From Kiritimatiellia bacterium (GTDB lineage: Bacteria > Verrucomicrobiota > Kiritimatiellia > PWTM01), in assembly GCA_026417735.1 (NCBI GenBank), contig JAOACR010000023.1, positions 62,001 to 126,000 on the forward strand: a stretch of DNA of 64,000 nucleotides. Direction: 5' to 3'. Position numbers and translations under genes: made by a program. Below the pieces are notes generated by a model, which saw only the letters and a list, made by a program, of their open reading frames with translations, ran no database searches and was not told the origin of the DNA. This document shows positions 17,147 to 26,061 of this stretch, one piece after another; position 1 is the stretch's first letter; every line of letters starts with the position of its first letter.

Positions 17147-19564
17147 ATGCGCGTGCCGCTGGAGTGGTTGAGAGAACTGGTGGAGTTTGAGGACTCTCCC
17201 GAGGGTCTGGCCGAACGTCTGACGTTCAGCGGCATCGAAGTCGAGGGGATCGAGCGGGTCGGCGCGGATCTTTCGGGCGTGATCGTCGCCGAGGTGAGGT
17301 CCGTCGAGCAGCATCCCCATGCGGACCGTCTGACCGTGTGTCGCGTGTGGGACGGCACCTCGGAGCGGACAGTCGTCTGCGGGGCACCCAACGTGCGTCC
17401 CGGCGGGCGGTACGCGCTTGCCACGCCAGGCGCCAAGCTGCCCAACGGTCTGACGCTCCGCGTCGCGAAGATCCGGGGGGTCGAATCGCACGGCATGCTG
17501 TGCGCGGAGGACGAACTCGGATTGTCCGCGGACCATACCGGTCTGTTGGAGCTTCCGCCGGACAGCGCACCCGGTAAGCCGCTGGTGGAGATTCTCGGCG
17601 GACCGGACGTGGTGCTCGACCTCGAAATCACGCCAAACCGACCGGACTGTCTGAGTCTGCTCGGCGTGGCGCGGGAGGTGGCGGCGCTGTACCGGCGCCC
17701 GCTGCGGGTGCCGACCGTCGAGTTTTCCGAGGCCGACGAGGCGCAAATCGGCGAAGCATTCAGAGTGGAGGTGCGCGCGCCGGACCTCTGTCCCCGCTAC
17801 ACCGCGCGCTGGATCCGCGGCCTGACGATCGGCCCCTCGCCCCGATGGATGCAGACCCGCCTCTCCCGTGCCGGCATCCGGCCGATCAACAACGTGGTCG
17901 ACATCACCAACTACGTGCTGCTGGAGCTGGGACAGCCACTGCACGCGTTTGATGCGGCGCAGATTCAGGGGCGACTGATCCAGGTCCGCCGCGCCATGCG
18001 GGGGGAAACACTGCGCACGCTGGACGCCCAGACGCGCGAGCTGGACGAATCGATGCTCGTGATCGCGGACGCGGCCGGTCCGGTCGCGCTCGCGGGGGTG
18101 ATGGGCGGTGACCGCAGCGCGATCGCGGCAGAGACCCGCGAGATACTGCTGGAGAGCGCGTCCTTTTCGCCGCCGTCCATCCGGACGACCTCGCGGCGGC
18201 TGGGTCTGACGACGGAATCCTCCTACCGGTTTGCCCGCGGTGTGGACCCGGAGCTTGCCGACGTGGCCAGCCGTCGCGCCTGTGCGCTGCTGGTGCGGCT
18301 GGCCGGCGGCCGCGTTGCCCGCGGCGCGGTGGACCACTACCCCCAGCCGGTTCAGCCTCGCCGTATCGAACTGCGGATGAAACGTCTGCGCGGTCTGCTC
18401 GGCATCTCGGCGGCGCCGGAGACGGTCGCGGAAACGCTGAGCGCGCTGGGACTCGAAGTGCAGGTCGAAAGGGACGAGCGCCTGGTCGCGCAAATCCCGA
18501 GCTTCCGCAGCGACCTGCGGATCGAGGCGGATCTGGTTGAAGAATTTGCCCGGCTGCACGGGCTGGAGCACATCCCTGCCGCCATGCCCTCCGCGCGAGT
18601 GGTGCCCGAGGCGGACGACCGGCCCGCGCGTGCCACTTCGGAGGTGCGCGAGGTGTTTCGCGCACTCGGCCTGTTCGAGGTGATGAACTACAGCCTCACC
18701 GCCGAGCGCCTGCTCGATCGGTTCGGTCTGGACGATCCATCGATCCGGGTGCGTCTGCCAAATCCGATCAGCATCGATCAGGCGGTACTGCGAACGTCGC
18801 TGCTGCCGCAGATGGTGGAAACGCTCGGCCGCAACCGTACCCGCCAAGTGCCCGACGCGGCGCTGGTGGAATTTGGACGAGTCTTTGCGCGGCGCTCAGA
18901 CGGTACCGTTGCGGAGGAGGACCGGCTGGCGGTGGGGCTGATGGGCTCCGCAGGGCGAGGGCCGCTGGCGCGTCGTCCGCCGCCAGGGGAACTCGAAACG
19001 TTCCGATGGCTGAAAGGCATTCTGGAAGCGGCGGCTGCCGCGCTCCGAGCCCCCCCGCCGGCGTTCTCGCCGGCTCCGGCCGAGGCATTTGAGGCGGGTC
19101 TCGGCTTCGAAGTCCGGTTCGGGCCGGCTGCGGAGGCGGTCGGACGTGCCGGCATTGTGCGCCGATCGCTCACCACGGATTGGAAGATTTACGAGCCTGT
19201 CGCGGTTGCAGAACTGAAGCTGCAATCGTTGACGGTGGGGCTGACCTCGATTCCCTTGCCGGTCCCGCCCCCGCAGTTCCCGTGCACGGTGCGGGATCTC
19301 GCACTCCTTGTGCCGCGCGAAGTCCGTCACGAGCAGGTGCTCGACGTGATGCGTCGCGCGGCACCGCCACTGCTCGAACGCATCGAACTCTTTGATGTGT
19401 TTGAGGGCGCCGCGCTGCCGCCAGGCACCAAGAGCATGGCCTATTCCTTGACCTGGCGCGCGACCGATCGTACGATCACCGATGACGAGGTGCAGCGCGC
19501 GCACATGGCGGTCGCTGAGGCGGTGGTGCGCGAGCTGGGCGCGCGGATCCGCGCCAGCTGCTGA
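17147..19564 (+). CDS. pheT: Phenylalanyl-tRNA synthetase beta subunit
   Basis: An 805-residue beta chain of the alpha2-beta2 enzyme that charges tRNA-Phe. Domains in order: N-terminal region; tRNA-binding OB fold at about 39-150 (VGADLSGVIVAEVRSVEQHPHADRL); B3/B4 editing domain at about 210-370; B5 DNA-binding-like fold at about 400-470; catalytic-like core; and a C-terminal FDX-ACB anticodon-binding domain from about 710 (FPCTVRDLALLVPREV). Length is normal. ATG 17147 gives the standard start MRVPLEWLRELV. No pheS lies immediately upstream, which is unusual because pheST is normally an operon; the alpha subunit must be encoded outside this window. Confidence 0.95.
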   Translation: MRVPLEWLRELVEFEDSPEGLAERLTFSGIEVEGIERVGADLSGVIVAEVRSVEQHPHADRLTVCRVWDGTSERTVVCGAPNVRPGGRYALATPGAKLPNGLTLRVAKIRGVESHGMLCAEDELGLSADHTGLLELPPDSAPGKPLVEILGGPDVVLDLEITPNRPDCLSLLGVAREVAALYRRPLRVPTVEFSEADEAQIGEAFRVEVRAPDLCPRYTARWIRGLTIGPSPRWMQTRLSRAGIRPINNVVDITNYVLLELGQPLHAFDAAQIQGRLIQVRRAMRGETLRTLDAQTRELDESMLVIADAAGPVALAGVMGGDRSAIAAETREILLESASFSPPSIRTTSRRLGLTTESSYRFARGVDPELADVASRRACALLVRLAGGRVARGAVDHYPQPVQPRRIELRMKRLRGLLGISAAPETVAETLSALGLEVQVERDERLVAQIPSFRSDLRIEADLVEEFARLHGLEHIPAAMPSARVVPEADDRPARATSEVREVFRALGLFEVMNYSLTAERLLDRFGLDDPSIRVRLPNPISIDQAVLRTSLLPQMVETLGRNRTRQVPDAALVEFGRVFARRSDGTVAEEDRLAVGLMGSAGRGPLARRPPPGELETFRWLKGILEAAAAALRAPPPAFSPAPAEAFEAGLGFEVRFGPAAEAVGRAGIVRRSLTTDWKIYEPVAVAELKLQSLTVGLTSIPLPVPPPQFPCTVRDLALLVPREVRHEQVLDVMRRAAPPLLERIELFDVFEGAALPPGTKSMAYSLTWRATDRTITDDEVQRAHMAVAEAVVRELGARIRASC

Positions 19565-19605
19565 GGGCGCCCCGTCGGACGCTGTGAACAGGGCGGAGTA
19601 CGAGG

Positions 19606-19811
19606 TCCATGGTTTCCGCGGCATGGATTGAACAGCTGCTCCGGTGGGCCCTCGGGTGGGCCGAGCCGGAGCGGGGCCTTCCGCAAAGCCTGCCGTTGGG
19701 GATGGGAACGCTGCCGTCTCATTCTCGTGCGGCTGGTGGCGAAGGCCGGCCCGACGCGGAACGGGCATTTGGAGTTGAACTGAGCCGACCACCCGGCAGA
19801 TGGGTGGCGGC
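19606..19811. other. Run of stable hairpins between pheT and rarA (candidate structured RNA)
   Basis: Several inverted repeats follow each other. TCCATG/CATGGA is at 19606-19627. A 12-bp hairpin at 19638-19672 has outer stem GCTCCGG/CCGGAGC, inner stem GGCCC/GGGCC and loop TCGGGT. A 10-bp hairpin at 19784-19811 has stem GCCG(A)CCACCC/GGGTGGCGGC. No credible protein is encoded, and the gap 19565-20064 is unusually long for this compact region. The element could be a small RNA, the pheT terminator region or an unrecognised regulatory leader. Size and GC content alone can create such stems, so confidence is limited. Confidence 0.35.
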
Positions 19812-19849
19812 TGGGCCTCACGGGGCCGTTGTTCTTTGCCATCGTTGAA

Positions 19850-19864
19850 CGGGGAAATTCCCCG
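19850..19864. repeat. Perfect 15-bp palindrome upstream of rarA
   Basis: CGGGGAAATTCCCCG is a perfect 7+1+7 palindrome about 200 nt before rarA. A second palindrome, GTTCGCGAAC, follows at about 19885-19894. They could be operators for rarA; no known regulator motif is recognised. Confidence 0.35.
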
Positions 19865-20064
19865 AGAGCTCTGTACCCTGCCTTGTTCGCGAACGGGTCT
19901 CGCGCTCTGACCCAGTACTAAACTGTAAGGGAGCCGAGTTCGGCCGGCGCCCTCCGCCCCTCGTCGGGCACGAGGAACCCGGCCGACGACGCACCCACCT
20001 CGATGATCGAGGTTCAGAGACACGACCCCTACGGCACGGCGGGGTACTTTGCTTTTGGTGTGAC

Positions 20065-21405
20065 ATGCGCATGACGGACTTATTCGAGACCGCAAACGCC
20101 GAGAGGGGAGCGGCCGCCCGTCCCCTCGCCACCCGGCTGAGGCCGCGCACGCTCGACGACGTGGTCGGCCAGGAGCACATCCTCGGCCCGGGCCGGCTGT
20201 TGCGCCGCGCGATCGAGGCCGACCGTCTCGGCAGCGTGATCCTCTACGGCCCGCCCGGCTGTGGCAAAACATCGCTCGCCGAGGTGATCGCGAATGTCAC
20301 CCGGCGCCGTTTCGAACGGGGCAGCGGGGTGCTCTCCACGGTGCCGCAGCTCCGCGAGCTGCTCGACACCGCGCGCCGTCGCGCCCGCCATGGCGAACGC
20401 ACAATCCTCTTCCTGGACGAAATCCACCGGTTCAACAAAGCGCAGCAGGACGTGTTGCTGCCGTATGTGGAGGACGGCAGCATCACGCTGATCGGTGCGA
20501 CCACCCACAACCCGTTCTTCTTCATCAACGGACCCCTGGTCTCCCGCTCGCAGATTTTTGAGCTGCATGCGCTGACGCCGGAAGCGATCACCATGCTGTT
20601 GCGGCGCGCGTTGACTCATCCCGACGGCCTCGCCGCGACCGGTGCGATCGTGGACGACGACGCGATCGAGCACCTCGCCCGTACCTGCGAGGGGGACGCG
20701 CGCCGTGCGTTGAATGCGCTCGAGATCGCGGTGCTCACCACTCCTCCCGGCCCCGACGGCCGGATCCGGGTGACCCGCGCAATCGCGGAGGACTCGATCC
20801 AGAAAAAAGCGGTGGTGTACGACGCCGACGAGGACGGCCACTACGACACCATCTCCGCGTTCATCAAAAGCGTACGCGGCTCCGATCCGCACGCGGCGGT
20901 GTACTGGCTGGCGAAGATGCTCTATGCGGGCGAGGATCCGCGCTTTATCGCACGCCGGTTGGTGATCCTCGCCGCCGAAGATATCGGCAATGCGGACCCT
21001 CATGGCCTGGTGCTCGCCGCCGCGGCCGCGCAGGCGTGTGAGCTGGTCGGAATGCCCGAAGCCCGGATCGTGCTCGCGCAGGCAACGACCTACCTGGCCA
21101 CCGCACCGAAGAGCAACGCGGCCTATCTCGCGGTCGAAGAGGCACTCGACGACGTCAAACACGGAATCGTCCTGCCCGTGCCGCCCCATCTGCGCGATGC
21201 GCACTACCGCGGCGCCGCCCAGCTCGGTCACACGGGCTATCAGTACGCCCACGACGGCCCCGATCACTTCGTTGACCAGGAATACATACCGACTGACAAG
21301 GTGTACTACCGACCCACCGACCAGGGCTACGAGGCGACGATCCGCCGCCGGCTTGAGTCGTGGGAGGCCCGGAGGAGCCGGCCACGAACGCCACCGCCAT
21401 CCTGA
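20065..21405 (+). CDS. rarA: Replication-associated recombination protein A (RarA/MgsA) AAA+ ATPase
   Basis: A 446-residue clamp-loader-like ATPase acting at stalled replication forks. The Walker A motif is GPPGCGKTS (residues 62-70). Walker B is LFLDEIHRF with D118-E119, and sensor 1 is GATTHNP. The C-terminal region (KSNAAYLAVEEALDDVK, then HYRGAAQLGHTGYQYAHD) is the typical tetramerisation domain. ATG 20065 gives MRMTDLFE; ATG at 20071 is an alternative. The ribosome-binding site is weak. Its 3' end overlaps the next gene by 46 nt, opening a long same-strand chain that runs to nadK. Confidence 0.95.
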   Translation: MRMTDLFETANAERGAAARPLATRLRPRTLDDVVGQEHILGPGRLLRRAIEADRLGSVILYGPPGCGKTSLAEVIANVTRRRFERGSGVLSTVPQLRELLDTARRRARHGERTILFLDEIHRFNKAQQDVLLPYVEDGSITLIGATTHNPFFFINGPLVSRSQIFELHALTPEAITMLLRRALTHPDGLAATGAIVDDDAIEHLARTCEGDARRALNALEIAVLTTPPGPDGRIRVTRAIAEDSIQKKAVVYDADEDGHYDTISAFIKSVRGSDPHAAVYWLAKMLYAGEDPRFIARRLVILAAEDIGNADPHGLVLAAAAAQACELVGMPEARIVLAQATTYLATAPKSNAAYLAVEEALDDVKHGIVLPVPPHLRDAHYRGAAQLGHTGYQYAHDGPDHFVDQEYIPTDKVYYRPTDQGYEATIRRRLESWEARRSRPRTPPPS

Positions 21406-22004
21406 GCTGCAAGCGCGTGCTGCGAGAGCTCGCGCGAACGCGGGCGCCGCTGCCGCCGGATGTGCGCCAGCGGGCGGCCGGTGCGATCGCACGACGCCTG
21501 CAGCGCCTGCCCGTGCTCCGTGAAGCGCGCACGATCGGGGCGTTCCTGGCGCTTCATGACGAACCCCCGGTGCTCGACGCGCTGCGCCGCCGCTCGCCCG
21601 ACCGCACATGGGCGGTGCCCGCGTGGGATCCGGTCCGGCGCCGATACCGCTTTGCGCGCTGTCCGGAACGGGACGGCCGCTGGACGCGCGGTCCGGACGG
21701 CGTGCCACAGCCCGATCCGCCCCGCTGGATCTCAGCCGACCGGCTTGATGTGGTGTTGGTGCCGGGTCTGGCGTTTGATACCGACGGGCGCCGGCTCGGC
21801 CGCGGCGGCGGCCACTACGACCGTCTGCTGGCGCGCTGCCGCTGCCCGGCAATCGGTGTGGCGTACGATGCGGCGATCGTTTCCCGCGTTCCTGTGCACA
21901 CCCACGACCGCGCAGTCGAATGGCTCGTCACCGAGCGGCGCCTGCTGCGATGCCCGGGCGCGCAGGAGCGCCGCTCGCGCCGTCGGAGCACTGGCTGCCG
22001 ATGA
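21360..22004 (+). CDS. ygfA: 5-formyltetrahydrofolate cyclo-ligase
   Basis: A 214-residue cytoplasmic enzyme that converts 5-formyl-THF to 5,10-methenyl-THF using ATP, returning folate to one-carbon metabolism. The signature GRGGGHYDRLL, preceded by DVVLVPGLAFDTDGRRL, is diagnostic of the family. The N-terminal KRVLRE block is the substrate/ATP-binding basic segment. GTG 21360 is used because no ATG precedes that block, although the true start could be up to 15 codons further in. It overlaps rarA at its 5' end and shares ATGA with rny at its 3' end. Confidence 0.88.
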   Translation: MGGPEEPATNATAILSCKRVLRELARTRAPLPPDVRQRAAGAIARRLQRLPVLREARTIGAFLALHDEPPVLDALRRRSPDRTWAVPAWDPVRRRYRFARCPERDGRWTRGPDGVPQPDPPRWISADRLDVVLVPGLAFDTDGRRLGRGGGHYDRLLARCRCPAIGVAYDAAIVSRVPVHTHDRAVEWLVTERRLLRCPGAQERRSRRRSTGCR

Positions 22005-23569
22005 GCTGGGCACAGTTCACCTCCTGGCTTGTGCCGCTGTTCGTCGTGCTGCTTGGCATGCTCGCCGGCTATGTGCTGCACGCGCTGCTGCTGCGCGCAC
22101 AGCTCGCACGGGAGGTGCGCGATGCCCGGCAAGAGGTCGAAAAGGCCCGCCGGGAGGCCGACCTGCTGCTGCGCGACGCCCAGCTGCGCGCGCGGGAGGA
22201 GGTGGTCCGTGCGCTGGAGGCCTTTGAGCGCGAGCACGCGGATCGCCGCCGGCATCTGACCATCGCGGAAGAGCGACTCGCCGCGCAACAGACCGACCTG
22301 GACCGCCGCGCCCGCATGCTCGAACAGCGCGCGGAGCTGCTCGACCGGCGCGAGGCTGCGCTCGAAGAACGCGCCCGCCAGCTGGAGGCTGAGCGGTTGC
22401 GGCTCGCAGAGCTGCGCGCAGAGGGCGACCGCCGACTCGCAGACATCGCGCGAATGTCGCGCGAGGAAGCACGTCAAAACCTGCTGCTCTCGCTCGAGCG
22501 CGAGCTCGAGGCCGAGCGCGCCGAGACGATCCGCCGGCATCTCGAACTCACCGGTCGCACCATCGAAGCGCGCGCCCGTGACCTGCTCACCCAGGCGATC
22601 GAGCGCTACGCGGCCGACCAGGTCAGTCAGATCACCACCACAACCATCACCCTTCCCGACGAGGAGATGAAGGGCCGCATCATCGGCCGCGAGGGCCGCA
22701 ACATCCGCTCGCTCGAAATGGAGACCGGCTGCACGTTCATCATCGACGAGGCGCCGCGCACGATCGTGATCTCCACGTTCGATCCGGTGCGCCGCGAGAC
22801 CGCCCGGCGCATCGTCGAAGAACTCGTCGCGGACGGTCGCATCCATCCCGCCCGCATCGAGGAGGTCGCCGCGAAGGTCCGTGCGGAGGTCGCCGAGATG
22901 ATCCGTCGCGCCGGCGAGGCCGCCTTGGAGGAGCTGCAGATCACCGGCGTGCACCCCGATCTCATCCCATTGCTCGGCACGCTGCACTTTCGGACCAGCT
23001 ACTCCCAGAACGTGCTCCGTCACTCGGTCGAAATGGCGCACCTGATGGGAATGCTCGCGGCTGAGCTCGGCCTCGATGCGGCGCTCGCGCGGCGCGTCGG
23101 TTTGTTCCACGACATCGGCAAGGCGCTGAGCCACAAGGTGGAGGGACCCCACGCCACCATCGGCGCGGAGCTGCTGCGCGCCCACGGCGAACCAACCGAA
23201 GTTTGGGAGGCGGTCGCCGCCCATCACCACGACGCGCCGACCACCCGCACCTACGCGGCGCTCGCGGCCGCCGCCGACGCGATCACCGCCGCCCGCCCCG
23301 GCGCCCGGGCCGAGGCCACCGACGCGTTTCTGCGACGCATGGCCCGACTCGAGGAAATCGCCGGCAGTCTGGCCGGTGTGCGCCAGTGTTACGCGGTCTA
23401 TGCCGGCCGCGAGATCCGGGTGTTCGTCCACCCCGACCAGATCAGCGACGACGGCGCGCTGATTCTGGCTCGCGACGTCGCCCGCCGCATTCGCTCGGAG
23501 GTGCCTGTGGTCGGCCAGTTGAAAATCACCGTGATCCGCGAAACCCGCTGTGTCGAATATGTCCACTGA
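22001..23569 (+). CDS. rny: Ribonuclease Y
   Basis: A 522-residue membrane-anchored endoribonuclease that starts mRNA decay. Order: a transmembrane helix (residues about 8-30), a long charged coiled coil (about 30-200), a KH RNA-binding domain with GRIIGREGRNIR (225-236), and an HD domain with H370-D371 in LFHDIGKA. The C-terminal end VIRETRCVEYVH matches the family closely. ATG 22001 overlaps the preceding stop (ATGA) and gives the standard length near 520; the in-frame upstream start at 21920 would add a non-hydrophobic tail. YmdB, known to act with RNase Y in Bacillus, follows directly. Confidence 0.96.
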   Translation: MSWAQFTSWLVPLFVVLLGMLAGYVLHALLLRAQLAREVRDARQEVEKARREADLLLRDAQLRAREEVVRALEAFEREHADRRRHLTIAEERLAAQQTDLDRRARMLEQRAELLDRREAALEERARQLEAERLRLAELRAEGDRRLADIARMSREEARQNLLLSLERELEAERAETIRRHLELTGRTIEARARDLLTQAIERYAADQVSQITTTTITLPDEEMKGRIIGREGRNIRSLEMETGCTFIIDEAPRTIVISTFDPVRRETARRIVEELVADGRIHPARIEEVAAKVRAEVAEMIRRAGEAALEELQITGVHPDLIPLLGTLHFRTSYSQNVLRHSVEMAHLMGMLAAELGLDAALARRVGLFHDIGKALSHKVEGPHATIGAELLRAHGEPTEVWEAVAAHHHDAPTTRTYAALAAAADAITAARPGARAEATDAFLRRMARLEEIAGSLAGVRQCYAVYAGREIRVFVHPDQISDDGALILARDVARRIRSEVPVVGQLKITVIRETRCVEYVH

Positions 23570-23590
23570 CCTGCCGCCGGAACCGTGCCG

Positions 23591-24388
23591 ATGCGCATCC
23601 TGATGATTGGTGACATCGTCGGCGCGCCAGGCCGGCGCGCGGTCCGAGAACTGCTGCCGCGTCTGCGCGAGGCGTGGCGACCCGATGCAGTCATCGCGAA
23701 TGCCGAAAACGCCGCGGGTGGGCAGGGTCTGACGCCCCCTCTCGCGGAAGAGCTCCTTCGTGCCGGTCTCGACGCGATCACCCTCGGTGACCACGTCTGG
23801 GACCAGAAAGCTCTCGAGCCATGGCTCGATCGCGAGCCGCGCGTCGTCCGCCCCGCAAATCTCCCCCCCGCCTGCCCCGGCCGCGGACTCACGACACTCT
23901 CGACCCCGGCCGGCCCGCTGACCATCATCAGCCTGCTCGGCCGAGTGTTCATGACGCCGATTGCGGACTGTCCCTTCCGCGTCGCCGATCAGCTGCTCCG
24001 CAGCCTGCCGCCCAACGCCGGGCCGGTGCTGGTCGATATCCACGCGGAAGCCACCTCGGAGAAGGCCGCGCTCGGCTGGCATCTCGACGGCCGCGTCGCG
24101 CTCGTCGCCGGCACCCACACTCACGTGCAGACCGCCGACGAACGCTTGCTGCCCGGCGGCACCGCGTTCATATCCGATCTCGGCATGACCGGCCCCGCCG
24201 ACTCGATCATCGGGCGGGACATCGCCTCGGTTCTCGAGAAGTTCCTCACCGGCATGCCTCGCCGCTTCAAGATCGCCCGCGGCCGAACCCGGCTGGACGG
24301 CGTTGTGGTGGAGATCGCCCCCACCGGCCGGGCCGAGCAGATCCGTCGCGTTCAGGAGTGGTTGGATGTGCCCGCCGAACCCGAATGA
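23591..24388 (+). CDS. ymdB: YmdB-family metallophosphoesterase (TIGR00282)
   Basis: A 265-residue calcineurin-like phosphoesterase of the YmdB family; the Bacillus homologue hydrolyses 2',3'-cyclic AMP. Metal-ligand motifs are visible: ILMIGDIVG at the start, NAENAAGG, LGDHVWD, and a His pair in AGTHTHVQT. ATG 23591 (MRILMIGDIVG) is preferred over GTG 23585 because family members begin there. The order rny-ymdB is conserved in many bacteria. Its last 23 nt overlap the start of xseA. Length equals the usual 260-265 residues. Confidence 0.94.
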   Translation: MRILMIGDIVGAPGRRAVRELLPRLREAWRPDAVIANAENAAGGQGLTPPLAEELLRAGLDAITLGDHVWDQKALEPWLDREPRVVRPANLPPACPGRGLTTLSTPAGPLTIISLLGRVFMTPIADCPFRVADQLLRSLPPNAGPVLVDIHAEATSEKAALGWHLDGRVALVAGTHTHVQTADERLLPGGTAFISDLGMTGPADSIIGRDIASVLEKFLTGMPRRFKIARGRTRLDGVVVEIAPTGRAEQIRRVQEWLDVPAEPE

Positions 24389-25712
24389 CGAGGCCGCCGC
24401 CCCGCAGTTCGAGCGACCGCCCGACGCCGAGGCCGCCCTTCCCCGCGTGTACCGCGTCGCTGAGCTTGCCGCGTTGATCACGCGCGCGATCGGAGAGCGC
24501 TTCCCTGAGCCGGTGCTCGTCGAAGGCGAGATCTCCAATTTGCGGCGGCAGCCCTCCGGTCACCTGTATTTTTCGCTGAACGATCCTTCCGGCCTCGCGA
24601 AGATTGACGCGGTCTGGTTCGCTCGCCGACAGACTCCAATCGCCGCCCGCCTCGCCGATGGCCAGCAGGTGAGGGTGCGCGGCGATGTGGGCACCTACGA
24701 ACCGTCCAGCCGCTATCAGATCCGCGTTCACGAAGTGACGCCTGCCGGCCGCGGTGCCCTGTGGGAGGCGTTCGAACGGCTGAAAGAGCGCCTCGCGGCG
24801 GAGGGGCTGTTCGCCGCCGAGCGCAAGCGGCCGCTGCCGCGGCTGCCCCGCGCGATCGGTGTCGTCACCTCCCCCGCGGGAGCGGCGCTGCGCGACATTC
24901 TGAATGTGATCGGTCGGCGCTTTCCAAACATGCGGATCGTGGTCAGTCCCTGCCGTGTGCAGGGCGAGGGCGCAGCGGCCGAGATCGCCTCGGCAATTGA
25001 CCGGATCGGCCAGTGGCCGGGAGTGGAGGTCGTGATCGTCGCACGAGGGGGCGGCAGCATGGAGGACCTGTGGGCATTCAACGAGGAACCGGTTGTGCGC
25101 GCGATCGCGCGTTGCCCCGTGCCGGTCATCACCGGTATCGGCCATGAGACCGACTTCACGCTGGCCGACTTCGCCGCGGACCTGCGCGCCCCCACCCCCT
25201 CGGCCGCCGCGGAGCGCGCGGTGGAGCCCCGCAAAGATCTCGCTGACCGCATCGCCCAGCTCAGTCACCGCCTGCGTCGCGCCGCCGCCCACTCCCTCGT
25301 CAGCGGCCGCACCCAGCTGCGCGAACTCCAGAGCACCTATGCGATCGCAGCCCGGCGCCGCATCGCGCGACTCCGCCAGCAGCTCGACGAGACACACGCC
25401 CGGCTTCGGCAGTCGCTGGGCGGGCGCGCCGCACGCCTGCGCGCTGCCCTCGCGGCGATACCGGTCACCCGCCTCGAGCGGGCGCTGCGCCGCGTGATCG
25501 AACAGCGGCGCGAGCACTGCCGCCATCTCGACGCCCGCCGTCGCTCGCTCGACCCTGCGGCGGTGCTGCGCCGCGGCTACTCCATCACCCGCCATGCGGA
25601 CGGCCGCCTCGTCACCGCCGACGACTTGCCTGCTCCCGGTGACCGGCTGCGCACGCAGACCGCCGTCGCTGAGATTGACTCCGACGTGCAGAAGGTGAGG
25701 ATGAACCGCTGA
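24366..25712 (+). CDS. xseA: Exodeoxyribonuclease VII large subunit
   Basis: A 448-residue catalytic subunit of the ATP-independent single-strand exonuclease VII. An OB fold at about residues 22-115 (EGEISNLRRQPSGHLYFSLND) is followed by the catalytic domain with ARGGGSMEDLWAFNEE and GIGHETDFTLADFAADLRAPTPSAAAE. A long coiled coil runs from about 255 to 390 and would bind the XseB subunits. ATG 24366 overlaps ymdB by 23 nt. The adjacent xseB supports the assignment. No inserted or missing domain is seen. Confidence 0.96.
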   Translation: MCPPNPNDEAAAPQFERPPDAEAALPRVYRVAELAALITRAIGERFPEPVLVEGEISNLRRQPSGHLYFSLNDPSGLAKIDAVWFARRQTPIAARLADGQQVRVRGDVGTYEPSSRYQIRVHEVTPAGRGALWEAFERLKERLAAEGLFAAERKRPLPRLPRAIGVVTSPAGAALRDILNVIGRRFPNMRIVVSPCRVQGEGAAAEIASAIDRIGQWPGVEVVIVARGGGSMEDLWAFNEEPVVRAIARCPVPVITGIGHETDFTLADFAADLRAPTPSAAAERAVEPRKDLADRIAQLSHRLRRAAAHSLVSGRTQLRELQSTYAIAARRRIARLRQQLDETHARLRQSLGGRAARLRAALAAIPVTRLERALRRVIEQRREHCRHLDARRRSLDPAAVLRRGYSITRHADGRLVTADDLPAPGDRLRTQTAVAEIDSDVQKVRMNR

Positions 25713-25741
25713 GGAGGGCGCTCGGCGCCCGGGAGCCAACG

Positions 25742-26011
25742 ATGCCGTCAAACCAACCGATCGAGGATCTTCCCTTCGAGGACGCGCTGGCGCGGCTGGA
25801 AGCGATCGTCACGCGCATGGAGTCCGGCCAGACCCGCCTCGACGACATGATGCGCGACTTCGAGGAGGGCGCGGAGCTGGTCCGGTACTGCAACCGCCGG
25901 CTCGACGAAATCGAGCGCCGGCTCGAGATTCTGCTGCAGCGCAACGGCCAGGATGTTGCGGAGCCGTTCGCGCCGGAGGAGGGCGCCGGCGAGCCGCCCG
26001 CGGCCGGTTGA
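25742..26011 (+). CDS. xseB: Exodeoxyribonuclease VII small subunit
   Basis: An 89-residue helical-hairpin subunit that assembles in several copies on XseA. The motif LPFEDALARLEAIVTRMESGQ followed by MRDFEEGAELVRYCNRRLDEIERR is typical. The acidic Pro/Gly-rich tail is variable in the family. A small hairpin (GGGCGC-TCG-GCGCCC) lies in the 29-nt spacer after xseA, just before a GGGAG ribosome-binding site, and might modulate the ratio of the two subunits. Confidence 0.95.
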   Translation: MPSNQPIEDLPFEDALARLEAIVTRMESGQTRLDDMMRDFEEGAELVRYCNRRLDEIERRLEILLQRNGQDVAEPFAPEEGAGEPPAAG

Positions 26012-26061
26012 ACGCACGCCCCCGCTCCGCGGTCGAAGAACACAATGGGGGAGAGAAGACA

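Noticed and set aside
19565-20064. 6S RNA beside the folate cyclo-ligase
   Set aside because: The gene neighbourhood is suggestive but the single-stranded bulge and closing-stem pattern of 6S RNA could not be traced; only unassigned hairpins are reported.
21815-24538. Minus-strand 907-codon open frame opposite rny, ymdB and the folate enzyme
   Set aside because: Created by codon bias of three real genes; no domain, no ribosome-binding site and repetitive composition.
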